47,566 nt of DNA. It comes from Chryseobacterium sp. SC28 (GTDB lineage Bacteria; Bacteroidota; Bacteroidia; Flavobacteriales; Weeksellaceae). Location of the stretch: assembly GCF_003932955.1 (NCBI RefSeq), contig NZ_QOVY01000018.1:8618-56183 (forward strand). The letters are read 5' to 3'. Under the pieces are notes generated by a model that did not search any database, had not been told where the DNA came from, and saw nothing but the letters and a program-made list of their open reading frames with translations. Positions 25,310 through 33,256 of the stretch are shown here, in pieces. Positions within the stretch are counted from its first letter, which is position 1. Every line of letters starts with the position of its first letter. The position numbers and the translations under genes are program-made.

Positions 25310-26164
25310 ATGGAAGAAGAAATAAGTCAGAAACCCAAATGGATCCGCGTCAAATTGCCCACCGGACAAAACTACCGCGAACTGAGACATCTGGTAGATA
25401 AATATAAACTGAACACCATCTGCCAAAGCGGAAGCTGCCCCAATATGGGCGAATGCTGGGGCGAGGGAACCGCAACATTTATGATTTTGGGAAACATCTG
25501 TACAAGGAGTTGCGGCTTCTGCGGCGTGAAAACGGGAAAACCCTTGGATGTAAACTGGGACGAGCCGGAAAAAGTTGCCCGCTCTATTAAATTAATGAAA
25601 ATCAAACACGCGGTCTTGACTTCCGTAGACCGCGATGATCTCAAAGATATGGGCTCCATCCTGTGGGCAGAAACGGTGAACGCGGTTCGCAGAATCGCTC
25701 CCGGAACTACGATGGAGACCTTGATACCGGATTTCCAGGGCATTACAAAACATCTGGACAGAATGGTGGAAGTGGCGCCAGAAGTGATCTCTCACAATAT
25801 GGAAACAGTAAAACGCCTGACCCGAGAAGTGAGAATCCAAGCCAAATACGAACGCAGTCTGGAAGTATTGAGATATTTGAAAGAAGCCGGGCAAAACCGT
25901 ACAAAGACCGGCCTGATGCTGGGCTTGGGCGAAACGAAAGGCGAGGTTTTCCAAACCATCGAGGACATCAGAAATGCCAATGTGGACGTCATCACAATCG
26001 GACAATATCTTCAGCCTACAAAAAAACACCTCCCCGTGAAACGTTTCATCACCCCGGAAGAATTCGATGAGTACCGGGATTTTGCCCGAAGTTTAGGATT
26101 CCGACACGTGGAAAGTTCGCCGTTGGTACGAAGTTCTTATCACGCCGAGAAGCATATTCATTAA
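25310..26164 (+). CDS. lipA: Lipoyl synthase
   Basis: This 284-residue radical-SAM enzyme inserts sulfur atoms into octanoyl groups on lipoyl domains of 2-oxoacid dehydrogenases and the glycine cleavage system. All six cluster ligands are visible: auxiliary cluster Cys38, Cys43 and Cys49 ([12 protein letters not shown]) and radical-SAM cluster Cys64, Cys68 and Cys71 (CTRSCGFC). The C-terminal RSSY supplies the conserved serine ligand. Length is normal. It is co-oriented with and close to the sigma factor gene. Confidence 0.98.
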   Translation: MEEEISQKPKWIRVKLPTGQNYRELRHLVDKYKLNTICQSGSCPNMGECWGEGTATFMILGNICTRSCGFCGVKTGKPLDVNWDEPEKVARSIKLMKIKHAVLTSVDRDDLKDMGSILWAETVNAVRRIAPGTTMETLIPDFQGITKHLDRMVEVAPEVISHNMETVKRLTREVRIQAKYERSLEVLRYLKEAGQNRTKTGLMLGLGETKGEVFQTIEDIRNANVDVITIGQYLQPTKKHLPVKRFITPEEFDEYRDFARSLGFRHVESSPLVRSSYHAEKHIH

Positions 26165-26175
26165 AAATTTGAATT

Positions 26176-26201
26176 AAAAAAGACTCCTAAATGGAATCTT
26201 T
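26176..26201 (-). terminator. Terminator of the small membrane protein gene
   Basis: Reading leftwards, AAAGATTCC pairs with GGAGTCTTT (one G-U pair) across a 5-base loop, followed by T6. It begins inside the last codons of the 61-residue gene, which supports that gene being real and separates it from convergent lipA. Confidence 0.65.
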
Positions 26202-26372
26202 GACACTTTGTTGGGGTTGTATATTTTCTGTTTTGTTCATGTTTTCCACTTGCTGCGGAATAAACATCATATAGACTAAATAGCCTATCAAAAATAAGGC
26301 TACTATCACGATAATTAAAATCATCGGACTTCTATTGGTTTCGCTGTCTGCTTTTGGGATATCTGATCTCAT
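26187..26372 (-). CDS. Small single-pass membrane protein, unknown function
   Basis: This is a 61-residue protein with a polar N-terminus, one strong hydrophobic helix (about residues 17-37, ILIIVIVALFLIGYLVYMM) and a polar Gln/Asn-rich tail. I do not recognise a family. Evidence for a real gene is a TAGTTTTG -7 element 24 bases upstream of the ATG and a terminator overlapping its stop codon. It diverges from amt. Function unknown. Confidence 0.65.
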   Translation of the reverse strand: MRSDIPKADSETNRSPMILIIVIVALFLIGYLVYMMFIPQQVENMNKTENIQPQQSVKDSI

Positions 26373-26395
26373 TTTGATTATTTTTGATTCTACTG

Positions 26396-26403
26396 CAAAA
26401 CTA
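26396..26403 (-). promoter_or_regulatory. -7 element of the small membrane protein gene
   Basis: Reading leftwards, TAGTTTTG fits TAnnTTTG and ends 23 bases before the ATG at 26372. No clear -33 element is seen. Confidence 0.4.
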
Positions 26404-26500
26404 ATGCCTGCCTATTAATGTGGTGTGTTTTTCACCATTTATTTATAATCTGCAAAATTTCTTGGGTCGCGGCAGGAAAATTCTATGTTTTTTAAAATTA

Positions 26501-26520
26501 ACCCTATATATTTGTAGGGT
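26501..26520 (+). promoter_or_regulatory. amt -7 element framed by an inverted repeat (possible operator)
   Basis: ACCCTA (26501-26506) and TAGGGT (26515-26520) are perfect inverted repeats. The 8 bases between them are exactly TATATTTG, a full TAnnTTTG -7 element. A TATG at 26484-26487 gives a weak -33 at a spacing of 19. A repressor bound here would block the amt promoter directly. Confidence 0.6.
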
Positions 26521-26543
26521 CAAAATATTACATAGCCATAAAA

Positions 26544-27887
26544 ATGAAAATCGAAAACCGTTGGATTGTTACTTTCATTATCATTAGTACTGTTTCTATC
26601 GCCGCTCTCTTCTGGCCCGCGCAGATCTCGATGCCGTCTCCGGGCACTTTTCTTGGCGCCGATAGTATCGTAGGCGCCGATGTGGGATGGATTTTAGCAT
26701 CTTCCGGTTTGGTTTTATTGATGACGCCGGGACTTTCTTTTTTCTATGGCGGGATGGTTGGGAAGAAGAACGTGATCTCAACGATGTTGCAGAGTTTTAT
26801 TGCTTTGGGCGTTATTAGTATTCTTTGGGTGCTCGTCGGCTTCAGTTTAGCTTTTGGCGAGCCTTTGGGAATCACCGTTAATGGGATTCATTACGGCTTG
26901 ATCGGTAATCCCACCACGCATTTATTTTTTAATAATGTAGGCGTGTTGCCGCACAGCAGAATGGCTTCTACCATTCCGTTTGTGTTATTTGCACTATTTC
27001 AAATGAAATTCGCTGTTATTACGCCGGCTCTTATTACGGGATCTTTTGCAGAGCGCGTAAGATTTATTTCCTACTTATTATTTATGGTGCTTTTCAGCCT
27101 TTTCATTTATACGCCGCTTTGTCACATGGTTTGGCATCCGGACGGATTACTGAATAAATATTTCGGTGTTAAGGATTTTGCAGGAGGTACGGTGGTTCAT
27201 ATGAGTGCAGGATTTGCCGCTTTGGCCGGCGCTATGATGATTGGAAAACGAAAAAACCCGCACCACGAGCCTTCCAATATTCCGTTTGTAATTCTCGGAA
27301 CAGGAATGCTTTGGTTCGGATGGTTCGGTTTCAACGCCGGTTCTGCTTTGGCAGCTAATGCAACGGCGGCAATGGCGTTCGGGACGACTACGGTTGCTTC
27401 TGCAACGGCGATGCTGTCTTGGATATTTTTCGATCGGGTCAATGGCCGCAAGGTTTCTGCTTTAGGCGCTTGTATCGGAGCGGTTGTCGGATTGGTCGCG
27501 ATTACGCCGGCTGCAGGTTTTGTGACGATTCCCAATGCTATATTCATCGGATTTATTGCCTCTATTGTATCAAATCTGATGGTCAACTGGAAGCGGCTGA
27601 AAAAAGTGGACGACACCTTGGATGTTTTCGCGTGCCACGGCGTTGGTGGGATTATGGGGATGATTCTGACAGCCATCCTGGCTCAAGGAGAGAATGCAAG
27701 TCTTCTTCACGGCGGTTTTAGGGTGTTTGCACATCATATGATGGCCTTGGTTTTGGTTTCTGCTTTTACATTTTTAGGATCGTTGATTTTATATAAACTT
27801 ACCGATATGATTATTCCTTTAAGAGTTACGGAAGATTCCGAAGATATTGGTTTGGACATTTCTCAGCACGACGAAACGTGGCTCTGA
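26544..27887 (+). CDS. amt: Ammonium transporter (Amt family)
   Basis: This 447-residue protein has an N-terminal hydrophobic segment followed by about eleven membrane helices. Family marks include SSGLVLLMTPGLSFFYGGMV, GTVVHMSAGFAALAGAM with the first pore histidine, FNAGSALAANATAAMAF, and CHGVGGIMG with the second. The C-terminal tail ends GLDISQHDETWL, whose GLDISQH part is typical; the family usually continues with Gly. It conducts ammonium across the inner membrane. No PII (glnK/glnB) gene is adjacent. The promoter carries an inverted repeat over its -7 element. Confidence 0.96.
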   Translation: MKIENRWIVTFIIISTVSIAALFWPAQISMPSPGTFLGADSIVGADVGWILASSGLVLLMTPGLSFFYGGMVGKKNVISTMLQSFIALGVISILWVLVGFSLAFGEPLGITVNGIHYGLIGNPTTHLFFNNVGVLPHSRMASTIPFVLFALFQMKFAVITPALITGSFAERVRFISYLLFMVLFSLFIYTPLCHMVWHPDGLLNKYFGVKDFAGGTVVHMSAGFAALAGAMMIGKRKNPHHEPSNIPFVILGTGMLWFGWFGFNAGSALAANATAAMAFGTTTVASATAMLSWIFFDRVNGRKVSALGACIGAVVGLVAITPAAGFVTIPNAIFIGFIASIVSNLMVNWKRLKKVDDTLDVFACHGVGGIMGMILTAILAQGENASLLHGGFRVFAHHMMALVLVSAFTFLGSLILYKLTDMIIPLRVTEDSEDIGLDISQHDETWL

Positions 27888-27925
27888 GGATACAAGATTG
27901 GATTGACTTGATTTTGATATGAAGA

Positions 27926-27955
27926 AAACCTCGCTGATATTTATTAGCGGGGTTT
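27926..27955 (+). terminator. Terminator of amt
   Basis: AAACCTCGCT (27926-27935) pairs with AGCGGGGTTT (27946-27955), with one G-U pair. The T-rich tract after it is interrupted (CTATTTTTTC). It lies about 40 bases after the stop codon. Confidence 0.65.
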
Positions 27956-28171
27956 CTATTTTTTCAACCATAAAAGTTACAAAAGACAATGTTAAAAGAT
28001 TTTCAAATGGGTAATTTTATCATTTTGCTTTTTTCAGCTTTAAATAATCGATAAAACTGTTGTGACTTTTGCGGTTTAATTCTGTAGCTTAATTTTCCCA
28101 AAACTTTCCCACAAAACACACCCAAATCCGCCAGAAAATCTCTAAATTCGTGTCTTAAATAATTTTTGAAA

Positions 28172-29503
28172 ATGATGAAATTTGGAGTGGATGCTGCCAG
28201 TTTTTATGTGCCTTCTTTATATTTAGAAATCAAAGATCTTGCTGAGAAAAGAGGAATAGAACCTGCAAAATTGGAAAAAGGCTTGGGCTTGCGCAAAATG
28301 GCTTTGCCCGATGTTCACGAGGATGCAGCAACTTTCGCAGCAGAAGTTTTGCTTAAGTTAATTCAGGATTACCATCTCGATCCGAAAGAAATATCAAGAG
28401 TTTATCTCGGAACAGAAAGTGCTTTGGATGCTGCAAAACCAACCGCAACGTACGCCGTCCAAATGGTAGAAGAATTCTTGGCCGAAGTATTTGGCGAAAG
28501 AAGTTTCAGAAATTGCGATGTTGTGGATATCACTTTTGCCTGCGTGGGAGCAGTGGATGCCTTGCACAATTGTCTGGATTTTGTGCGAGCAAATCCTGCT
28601 AAAAAAGCGGTCGTCATTGCCAGCGATTATGCCAAATATGAGTTGGCTTCTTCCGGAGAATATACGCAAGGCGCCGGTGCGGTCGCATTATTGGTTTCCG
28701 CCAATCCGAGGTTGCTGGAGATCAATAATAATTGGGGTGTAGCCACAGAAAGCGTCTTCGATTTCTTCAAACCGCGACGTCACTTTTCTAAAGCCGATTT
28801 CCCAAACGCGCCGGAAAATTTTCCCGACAAAATTGAAGTGTTTACAGACGAGCCTATTTTCGACGGGCAATATTCAAACCAATGCTATCAAGATAGGATT
28901 CGCGAAGCTTATGAACATTACAAAGAGCAGACCTTCACTGTGCGCCCTTACGAAGATTGGCGATATCTGATTTTCCACCTCCCATACGCCTTTCACGGGA
29001 AAAGAGTTTTTACCGAGATCTACAGTTCGGAAAATCATTTGGATTATTCCGATGCAGAAAAACAAAAAGCAATTGCCAAATCTCAAGATTACATCGATTT
29101 CATTAATGAGAAAATCGAAAAATCTCAGCGCGCTTCGTCCGAAATAGGGAATATGTACACGGCTTCTATTTTTATGGCGCTATTCTCAGCTTTGCAAACT
29201 TCCTTCGACGAGAACGAAGAGTTGGCAGATCGGGAAATCGGGTTCTTGGCATACGGCAGCGGCTCCAAATCCAAAGTCTTCGTTGGCAAAGTTTCGCGGG
29301 AGTGGCAATCCATCGTAGAAAAATGGAATCTCTTTGAAATACTGAACAGCCGACTTGCCATAGATTTCGAAACCTATGAAAAGTTACACCGAAAACAGTT
29401 GCACACCTCGGTCAATCCGCATTATAAAGGTTTTGGACTGCTAAAAATTGAAACCGAAAATCCCGTTCTAAAAGGGGCAAGATATTACGGATATCAGAAA
29501 TAG
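28172..29503 (+). CDS. Hydroxymethylglutaryl-CoA synthase family protein
   Basis: The protein has 443 residues from the ATG at 28172; an in-frame TTG two codons upstream is less likely. It has the thiolase-fold layout of HMG-CoA synthase: LGTESALDAAKPTA with the general base Glu82, TFACVGAVDAL with the nucleophile Cys124, and IFHLPYAFHGKR with the substrate-binding histidine near residue 269. The enzyme condenses acetyl-CoA with acetoacetyl-CoA and would feed mevalonate-route isoprenoid synthesis, which many Flavobacteriia use. No other mevalonate gene is in the window. Confidence 0.9.
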   Translation: MMKFGVDAASFYVPSLYLEIKDLAEKRGIEPAKLEKGLGLRKMALPDVHEDAATFAAEVLLKLIQDYHLDPKEISRVYLGTESALDAAKPTATYAVQMVEEFLAEVFGERSFRNCDVVDITFACVGAVDALHNCLDFVRANPAKKAVVIASDYAKYELASSGEYTQGAGAVALLVSANPRLLEINNNWGVATESVFDFFKPRRHFSKADFPNAPENFPDKIEVFTDEPIFDGQYSNQCYQDRIREAYEHYKEQTFTVRPYEDWRYLIFHLPYAFHGKRVFTEIYSSENHLDYSDAEKQKAIAKSQDYIDFINEKIEKSQRASSEIGNMYTASIFMALFSALQTSFDENEELADREIGFLAYGSGSKSKVFVGKVSREWQSIVEKWNLFEILNSRLAIDFETYEKLHRKQLHTSVNPHYKGFGLLKIETENPVLKGARYYGYQK

Positions 29504-29557
29504 AATCCGACAAGCTTTAATCTCTAAAGAATTTTGAATGATGGATTCCGGCAAAGT

Positions 29558-30556
29558 TTAGTTCAAAAATTCTTTCAACGGTTTGATGAATTGGTCAAAC
29601 ACTTCGATGTGTGGCAGGTGTCCCACATTTTCTAATTCAACCAGTTTTGAACCTTTGATTTTTTTCTGGGTTTCTTTTCCGAGGATTTGATATTGCCCCA
29701 TTTTTGCTGCAACAGCAGGATCTTTCACATTGTTTTTACCGATTGCCGTTCTGTCGCGAGTTCCGATGATTAACAACGTTGGAACGGACAAGTTTTGGAA
29801 TTCATAGACTACCGGCTGCGTGAAAATCATATCCGAAGTTTTGGCGTTTACCAAAGCAACTATAGGATAGTCGGGAGATTTCGTCCAGCCTGTCAAGAGG
29901 TACACCCATTCGTCGTACTCCGGTTTCCAACGGTTGTCATAATAGAAATTGAGTTGGTATTTTTTGGCCGATTCGTAGTTGGATTTCAGTTCGGTTTTGT
30001 AGTTCTCGTCGATGGAAACATAGGGCGTCACCAGCTTCCAATCTTCCAGCCCGATCGGATTTTCTAAGATCAGTTTTTCTACCATTTCTGGGTACATCAG
30101 CGCAAATCTTGTCGCAACCATTCCGCCCATCGAATGGCCGAGCAGGGCTATTTTATCTATTTTTAAACCATCCAAAATCGCTTTTGTATTCTGTGCCAAT
30201 TGCTGAAAGGAATATTGATAATCCGTAGGTTTTGACGACTTCCCAAATCCAATTTGATCGGGCGCTACGACTCGGAAACCATCTTTGGTCAAAGCTTGAA
30301 TGGTCGTTTTCCAATAGGCGCCGTTGAAGTTTTTGCCGTGCAGCAGAACCACCGTTTTTCCGTTCGGTTTCTCGGGTTTTACGTCCATATACGCCATTTT
30401 CAGATCTTGGTTTTGGCTTTTAAAGTTCTGGAAATGAACTTCGTAGGGATATTCGTAATTGGTAAGCATAATGTCGAGAACCGGTCGATTTTGGGCAATG
30501 GTCTTTACGCTTGCGAGTATTGCTACGAGCGCCAATATTTTAATCAGATTTTTCAT
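29558..30556 (-). CDS. Secreted alpha/beta hydrolase
   Basis: This 332-residue protein has a signal peptide (MKNLIKILALVAILASVKTIAQ), so it is exported. The alpha/beta hydrolase core shows the oxyanion motif LLHGKNF (71-77), the nucleophile elbow GHSMGG with Ser142, an acid in the GTRDRT stretch and His313 in NVGHLPH. The cap region (about 180-230) is of ordinary size. The substrate is unknown. It converges with the HMG-CoA synthase gene and lies downstream of the symporter gene, 146 bases away. Confidence 0.88.
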   Translation of the reverse strand: MKNLIKILALVAILASVKTIAQNRPVLDIMLTNYEYPYEVHFQNFKSQNQDLKMAYMDVKPEKPNGKTVVLLHGKNFNGAYWKTTIQALTKDGFRVVAPDQIGFGKSSKPTDYQYSFQQLAQNTKAILDGLKIDKIALLGHSMGGMVATRFALMYPEMVEKLILENPIGLEDWKLVTPYVSIDENYKTELKSNYESAKKYQLNFYYDNRWKPEYDEWVYLLTGWTKSPDYPIVALVNAKTSDMIFTQPVVYEFQNLSVPTLLIIGTRDRTAIGKNNVKDPAVAAKMGQYQILGKETQKKIKGSKLVELENVGHLPHIEVFDQFIKPLKEFLN

Positions 30557-30702
30557 TTTTGTAAAATTTTGAATTCTTTAAACATTCCTAAGATTAAAAA
30601 CAATATTTGCTCCAAAACCGATGATTTTTTTCGGTTTGTAAATAAACTTTATGCACAAATATTTTTATAATTTTTCCTTCTTAAATTACAATTGAAAATA
30701 AT

Positions 30703-32220
30703 TCATTTTTTCCGCACCAACCACAATCCCAAAAACGTCAAAAATCCATTTAGAATAATCAGTTCCACGCCAATTCTGTAATCCGTATTATTGGTCACAA
30801 AAAGGTTAATCAGATAAGTCAAAACCGGCGCAAGAAGTGTTACGACCAAGATGGCGTATTTTTTTTCGATCGTAAATTTCGTCAAAATTCCGAAAGCAAA
30901 TAATCCCAAAAGCGGTCCGTAAGTGTAACCCGCGATTTCCATTATCAGATATACAATGGACTTGTCATTCAGCGCTTTAAAAATCATTATTAATATAAAG
31001 AAAATGACGGTGAAGGTTAAATGGATTTTCATTCTCAGTCTTTTCTTTTGCTTCTCGGTTTTTTGCTGGTCTTCATTCATTCCTAAAAGATCGACGCAGA
31101 AGGAACTCGTAACTGCCGTCAAAGCACCATCAGCAGAGGGAAACAAGGCGGAGACCAATCCTATAATAAAAATAATAGAAAGTGCCAGCGGAAAATGCCC
31201 CAAAGACAAGGCCGGGAAAAGGTCGTCGCCCATAATATTCTTGATTTGGCCCGCAGAATCTCTGAACCCAAAGGCTCCATCGCCGTAAACGGCCCCGTTT
31301 TCCAATGCAAATAGGTAAAGCAAACCACCTAAAAAAAGGAAGGCCAAATTCACGATAAGTAAAGTTCCGGCAAAGGTGAGCATATTCTTTTTAGAGTTTT
31401 GCAGATTGTCTACGGAGATGTTTTTCTGCATCATTTCTTGGTCGAGACCCGTCATCGCGATTGTGATGAACATCCCGCCCAGAAGGGTTTTCAGGAAAAA
31501 TGTTTTGGAATTGACATCGGAATTGATCAAATGCGTGTATTGCTTTTGCTCCAAAATTGAGTAGGCTTCGCCGAAAGACAGATTCAAATTTGATAAAATA
31601 TAAACGATGCAGGCAATCAAACTGATGATCATAAACGATGTCTGCAGGGTGTCGGTAATTACAATCGTTTTCACTCCGCCTTCGAAAGTGTAGAGCAAAA
31701 TCATCAGTAATAATACAAAAGCCGTCAGCCAGAAGGGAACGCCGAGATTCTCCAGTAGGAAAATCTGGAGAATGTTTACGACCAGATATAACCTCGCCGT
31801 GGCACCGATCGATCGGGAAATGATGAAGAAAATGGAACCAATTTTGTGCGCTTCTACGTTGAATCTTTTTCCCAGATAGGTGTAAATCGAAGTCAGATTC
31901 ATCCTATAATACAACGGAAGCAAGACAAAAGCCACGATGAAATAGCCGATGAAAAAACCAATCACCATCATATAATATTCGAAGCCGCCAAAGGGATAGT
32001 CGCCCGCCGTGATCTTGCCCACCGTGCCGGGAACGGAAATAAAAGTGACACCCGAAAGTGAGGTACCGATCATCCCGAAAGCCACCAGCCACCATTTACT
32101 CTTCTTGTTGCCGATGAAAAACGACTGGTTGTCGGAATTGCGACTTGTGAAATACGCGATGACCAAAAGCCCTATAAAATAAGCAAATACGAAAAATAAT
32201 AAAACGGTTCCGGGGTTCAT
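30703..32220 (-). CDS. Sodium:solute symporter (SSS family)
   Basis: The protein has 505 residues from the ATG at 32220. An upstream ATG at 32262 exists, but it lies before a TATTTTTG -7 element at 32247-32240 and adds an unlikely KNYFCCIQNSK extension, so the inner start is chosen. About thirteen membrane helices are visible. SSS hallmarks include GTSLSGVTFISVPG near the second helix and SALFPSADGALTAVTSSF in the C-terminal half, which contains sodium-site residues. It imports an organic solute with sodium. The substrate is unknown. Confidence 0.9.
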   Translation of the reverse strand: MNPGTVLLFFVFAYFIGLLVIAYFTSRNSDNQSFFIGNKKSKWWLVAFGMIGTSLSGVTFISVPGTVGKITAGDYPFGGFEYYMMVIGFFIGYFIVAFVLLPLYYRMNLTSIYTYLGKRFNVEAHKIGSIFFIISRSIGATARLYLVVNILQIFLLENLGVPFWLTAFVLLLMILLYTFEGGVKTIVITDTLQTSFMIISLIACIVYILSNLNLSFGEAYSILEQKQYTHLINSDVNSKTFFLKTLLGGMFITIAMTGLDQEMMQKNISVDNLQNSKKNMLTFAGTLLIVNLAFLFLGGLLYLFALENGAVYGDGAFGFRDSAGQIKNIMGDDLFPALSLGHFPLALSIIFIIGLVSALFPSADGALTAVTSSFCVDLLGMNEDQQKTEKQKKRLRMKIHLTFTVIFFILIMIFKALNDKSIVYLIMEIAGYTYGPLLGLFAFGILTKFTIEKKYAILVVTLLAPVLTYLINLFVTNNTDYRIGVELIILNGFLTFLGLWLVRKK

Positions 32221-32239
32221 TTTTGAATTTTGAATGCAG

Positions 32240-32247
32240 CAAAAATA
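32240..32247 (-). promoter_or_regulatory. -7 element of the symporter gene
   Basis: Reading leftwards, TATTTTTG fits TAnnTTTG and ends 19 bases before the chosen ATG at 32220. It lies 25 bases from the FNR-type palindrome at 32273-32286. Confidence 0.5.
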
Positions 32248-32272
32248 GTTTTTTTTGGTCATAAAACTTTTA

Positions 32273-32286
32273 TTGATCTACATCAA
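32273..32286. promoter_or_regulatory. FNR/Crp-type operator TTGAT-N4-ATCAA
   Basis: TTGATctacATCAA is a perfect dyad matching the consensus of FNR/DNR-type regulators of the Crp superfamily. Its centre (32279.5) is about 40-41 bases before the transcription start predicted from the TAAATTTG element of yceI. That is the usual class II activator position, and no TTTG -33 element is present there. Confidence 0.6.
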
Positions 32287-32308
32287 TCGATAAAATCCTT
32301 TTTGGATT

Positions 32309-32316
32309 TAAATTTG
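32309..32316 (+). promoter_or_regulatory. -7 element of the YceI gene
   Basis: TAAATTTG is a full TAnnTTTG match starting 22 bases after the palindrome. It puts the start of transcription near 32320, and so supports the ATG at 32351 rather than the one at 32321. Confidence 0.55.
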
Positions 32317-32350
32317 CTATATGAGTTTCAAACAAATAAACGTTACCATT

Positions 32351-32923
32351 ATGAAAAAGTTATTTTTATCATTTTTATTCGCTGCTTTCAGCGTTTTTGG
32401 TTTTTCACAAACCACTTGGAATGTAGATCCGATGCATTCTTCTTTCAATTTCAATATCAAACATATGGGAATCAGCTATGTGCAAGGCCGTTTCGACAAG
32501 TTTGAAGGAAAAGTCGTAACTCCTGCCGAGGATCTTACGGACGCGAAATTTGATTTTACGGTGTATACCAATTCAATCAATACCGGAGTAGAAATGCGTG
32601 ACACGCATTTGAAAAGTGCCGAATTTTTTGACACGGCAAAGTATCCGGAAATGAAATTTGTAAGCACCTCCGTCAAAAAAGCCAAAGGAAACAACTATCT
32701 CCTAACCGGGAACCTGACGATTAAAGATGTTACAAAACCCATCACTGTAACTGCTGTATATGGCGGGAAAACCAAGGATCAACGAGGCAACGACAAAATG
32801 GGTTTCCAGACGATGTTTAAAATCAACCGACTGGATTACAACATCAGCTACGACCCAACGGGTGCCGGCGTTGCCAAAGATGTAGATGTTGCAGTCTATG
32901 TAGAGTTTACGAAAAGCAAATAA
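32351..32923 (+). CDS. YceI family periplasmic protein
   Basis: The protein has 190 residues from the ATG at 32351. This start gives a clean signal peptide (MKKLFLSFLFAAFSVFGFSQ), and the promoter lies just upstream. The mature chain begins TTWNVDPMHSSFNFNIKHMG, the YceI opening, and later shows DVTKPITVTAVYGG. YceI proteins are lipocalin-like beta-barrels that bind long isoprenoid-type lipids; some are induced by stress. Here a FNR/Crp-type palindrome suggests oxygen- or nitrosative-stress control, which is inference. A terminator follows. Confidence 0.92.
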   Translation: MKKLFLSFLFAAFSVFGFSQTTWNVDPMHSSFNFNIKHMGISYVQGRFDKFEGKVVTPAEDLTDAKFDFTVYTNSINTGVEMRDTHLKSAEFFDTAKYPEMKFVSTSVKKAKGNNYLLTGNLTIKDVTKPITVTAVYGGKTKDQRGNDKMGFQTMFKINRLDYNISYDPTGAGVAKDVDVAVYVEFTKSK

Positions 32924-32944
32924 AAATTTTCCAATAAGTTCTTG

Positions 32945-32975
32945 AGCCACTCTAAGTTTTTAGGGTGGTTTTTTT
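32945..32975 (+). terminator. Terminator of the YceI gene
   Basis: CCACTCTAA (32947-32955) pairs with TTAGGGTGG (32960-32968), with one G-U pair and a 4-base loop, followed by T7. Confidence 0.8.
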
Positions 32976-33256
32976 GTGCCAGCATGGGGGTTTATAGCGC
33001 TGTGATTTTCTTTTTATAATTTATTCGCTACTTTTAAGTTGTTTTTTTTAACGATAATGTATTTTTTAGGTAAAAATATTCTTAAATAAAATTTAATTTA
33101 CAAAAAATATAAAGTAAAATTTGGATAAAATAGGAATATGTTTATTATTTATAGATTGGTCTTTTTTTTGTTTGATATAGTATATTCTTAAGAACTATAT
33201 AAATTCCTCTATATAGTGATTATTTTTTATAATTTCTATCAAATACCTATAAATGT
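32976..33256. other. Very AT-rich spacer before the sugar locus, with palindromes
   Basis: No gene is seen. Two dyads lie about 45-70 bases before the glycosyltransferase start: TTCTTAAGAA (33185-33194) and ACTATATA-N8-TATATAGT (33194-33217). They abut each other. I could not place a consensus -7 element. The region is markedly richer in A+T than other spacers here. Confidence 0.5.

Noticed and set aside
30614-30638. Hairpin AAACCGA/TCGGTTT after the symporter gene
   Set aside because: It lacks a good T-tract on either strand and is too weak to call a terminator.
32221-32262. Upstream ATG of the symporter gene (14 extra residues)
   Set aside because: The extension lies across and upstream of the likely -7 element and adds a non-membrane, Cys-rich start unlike the family.
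32321-32350. Upstream ATG of the YceI gene (10 extra residues)
   Set aside because: It would precede the signal peptide, and falls at the predicted start of transcription.
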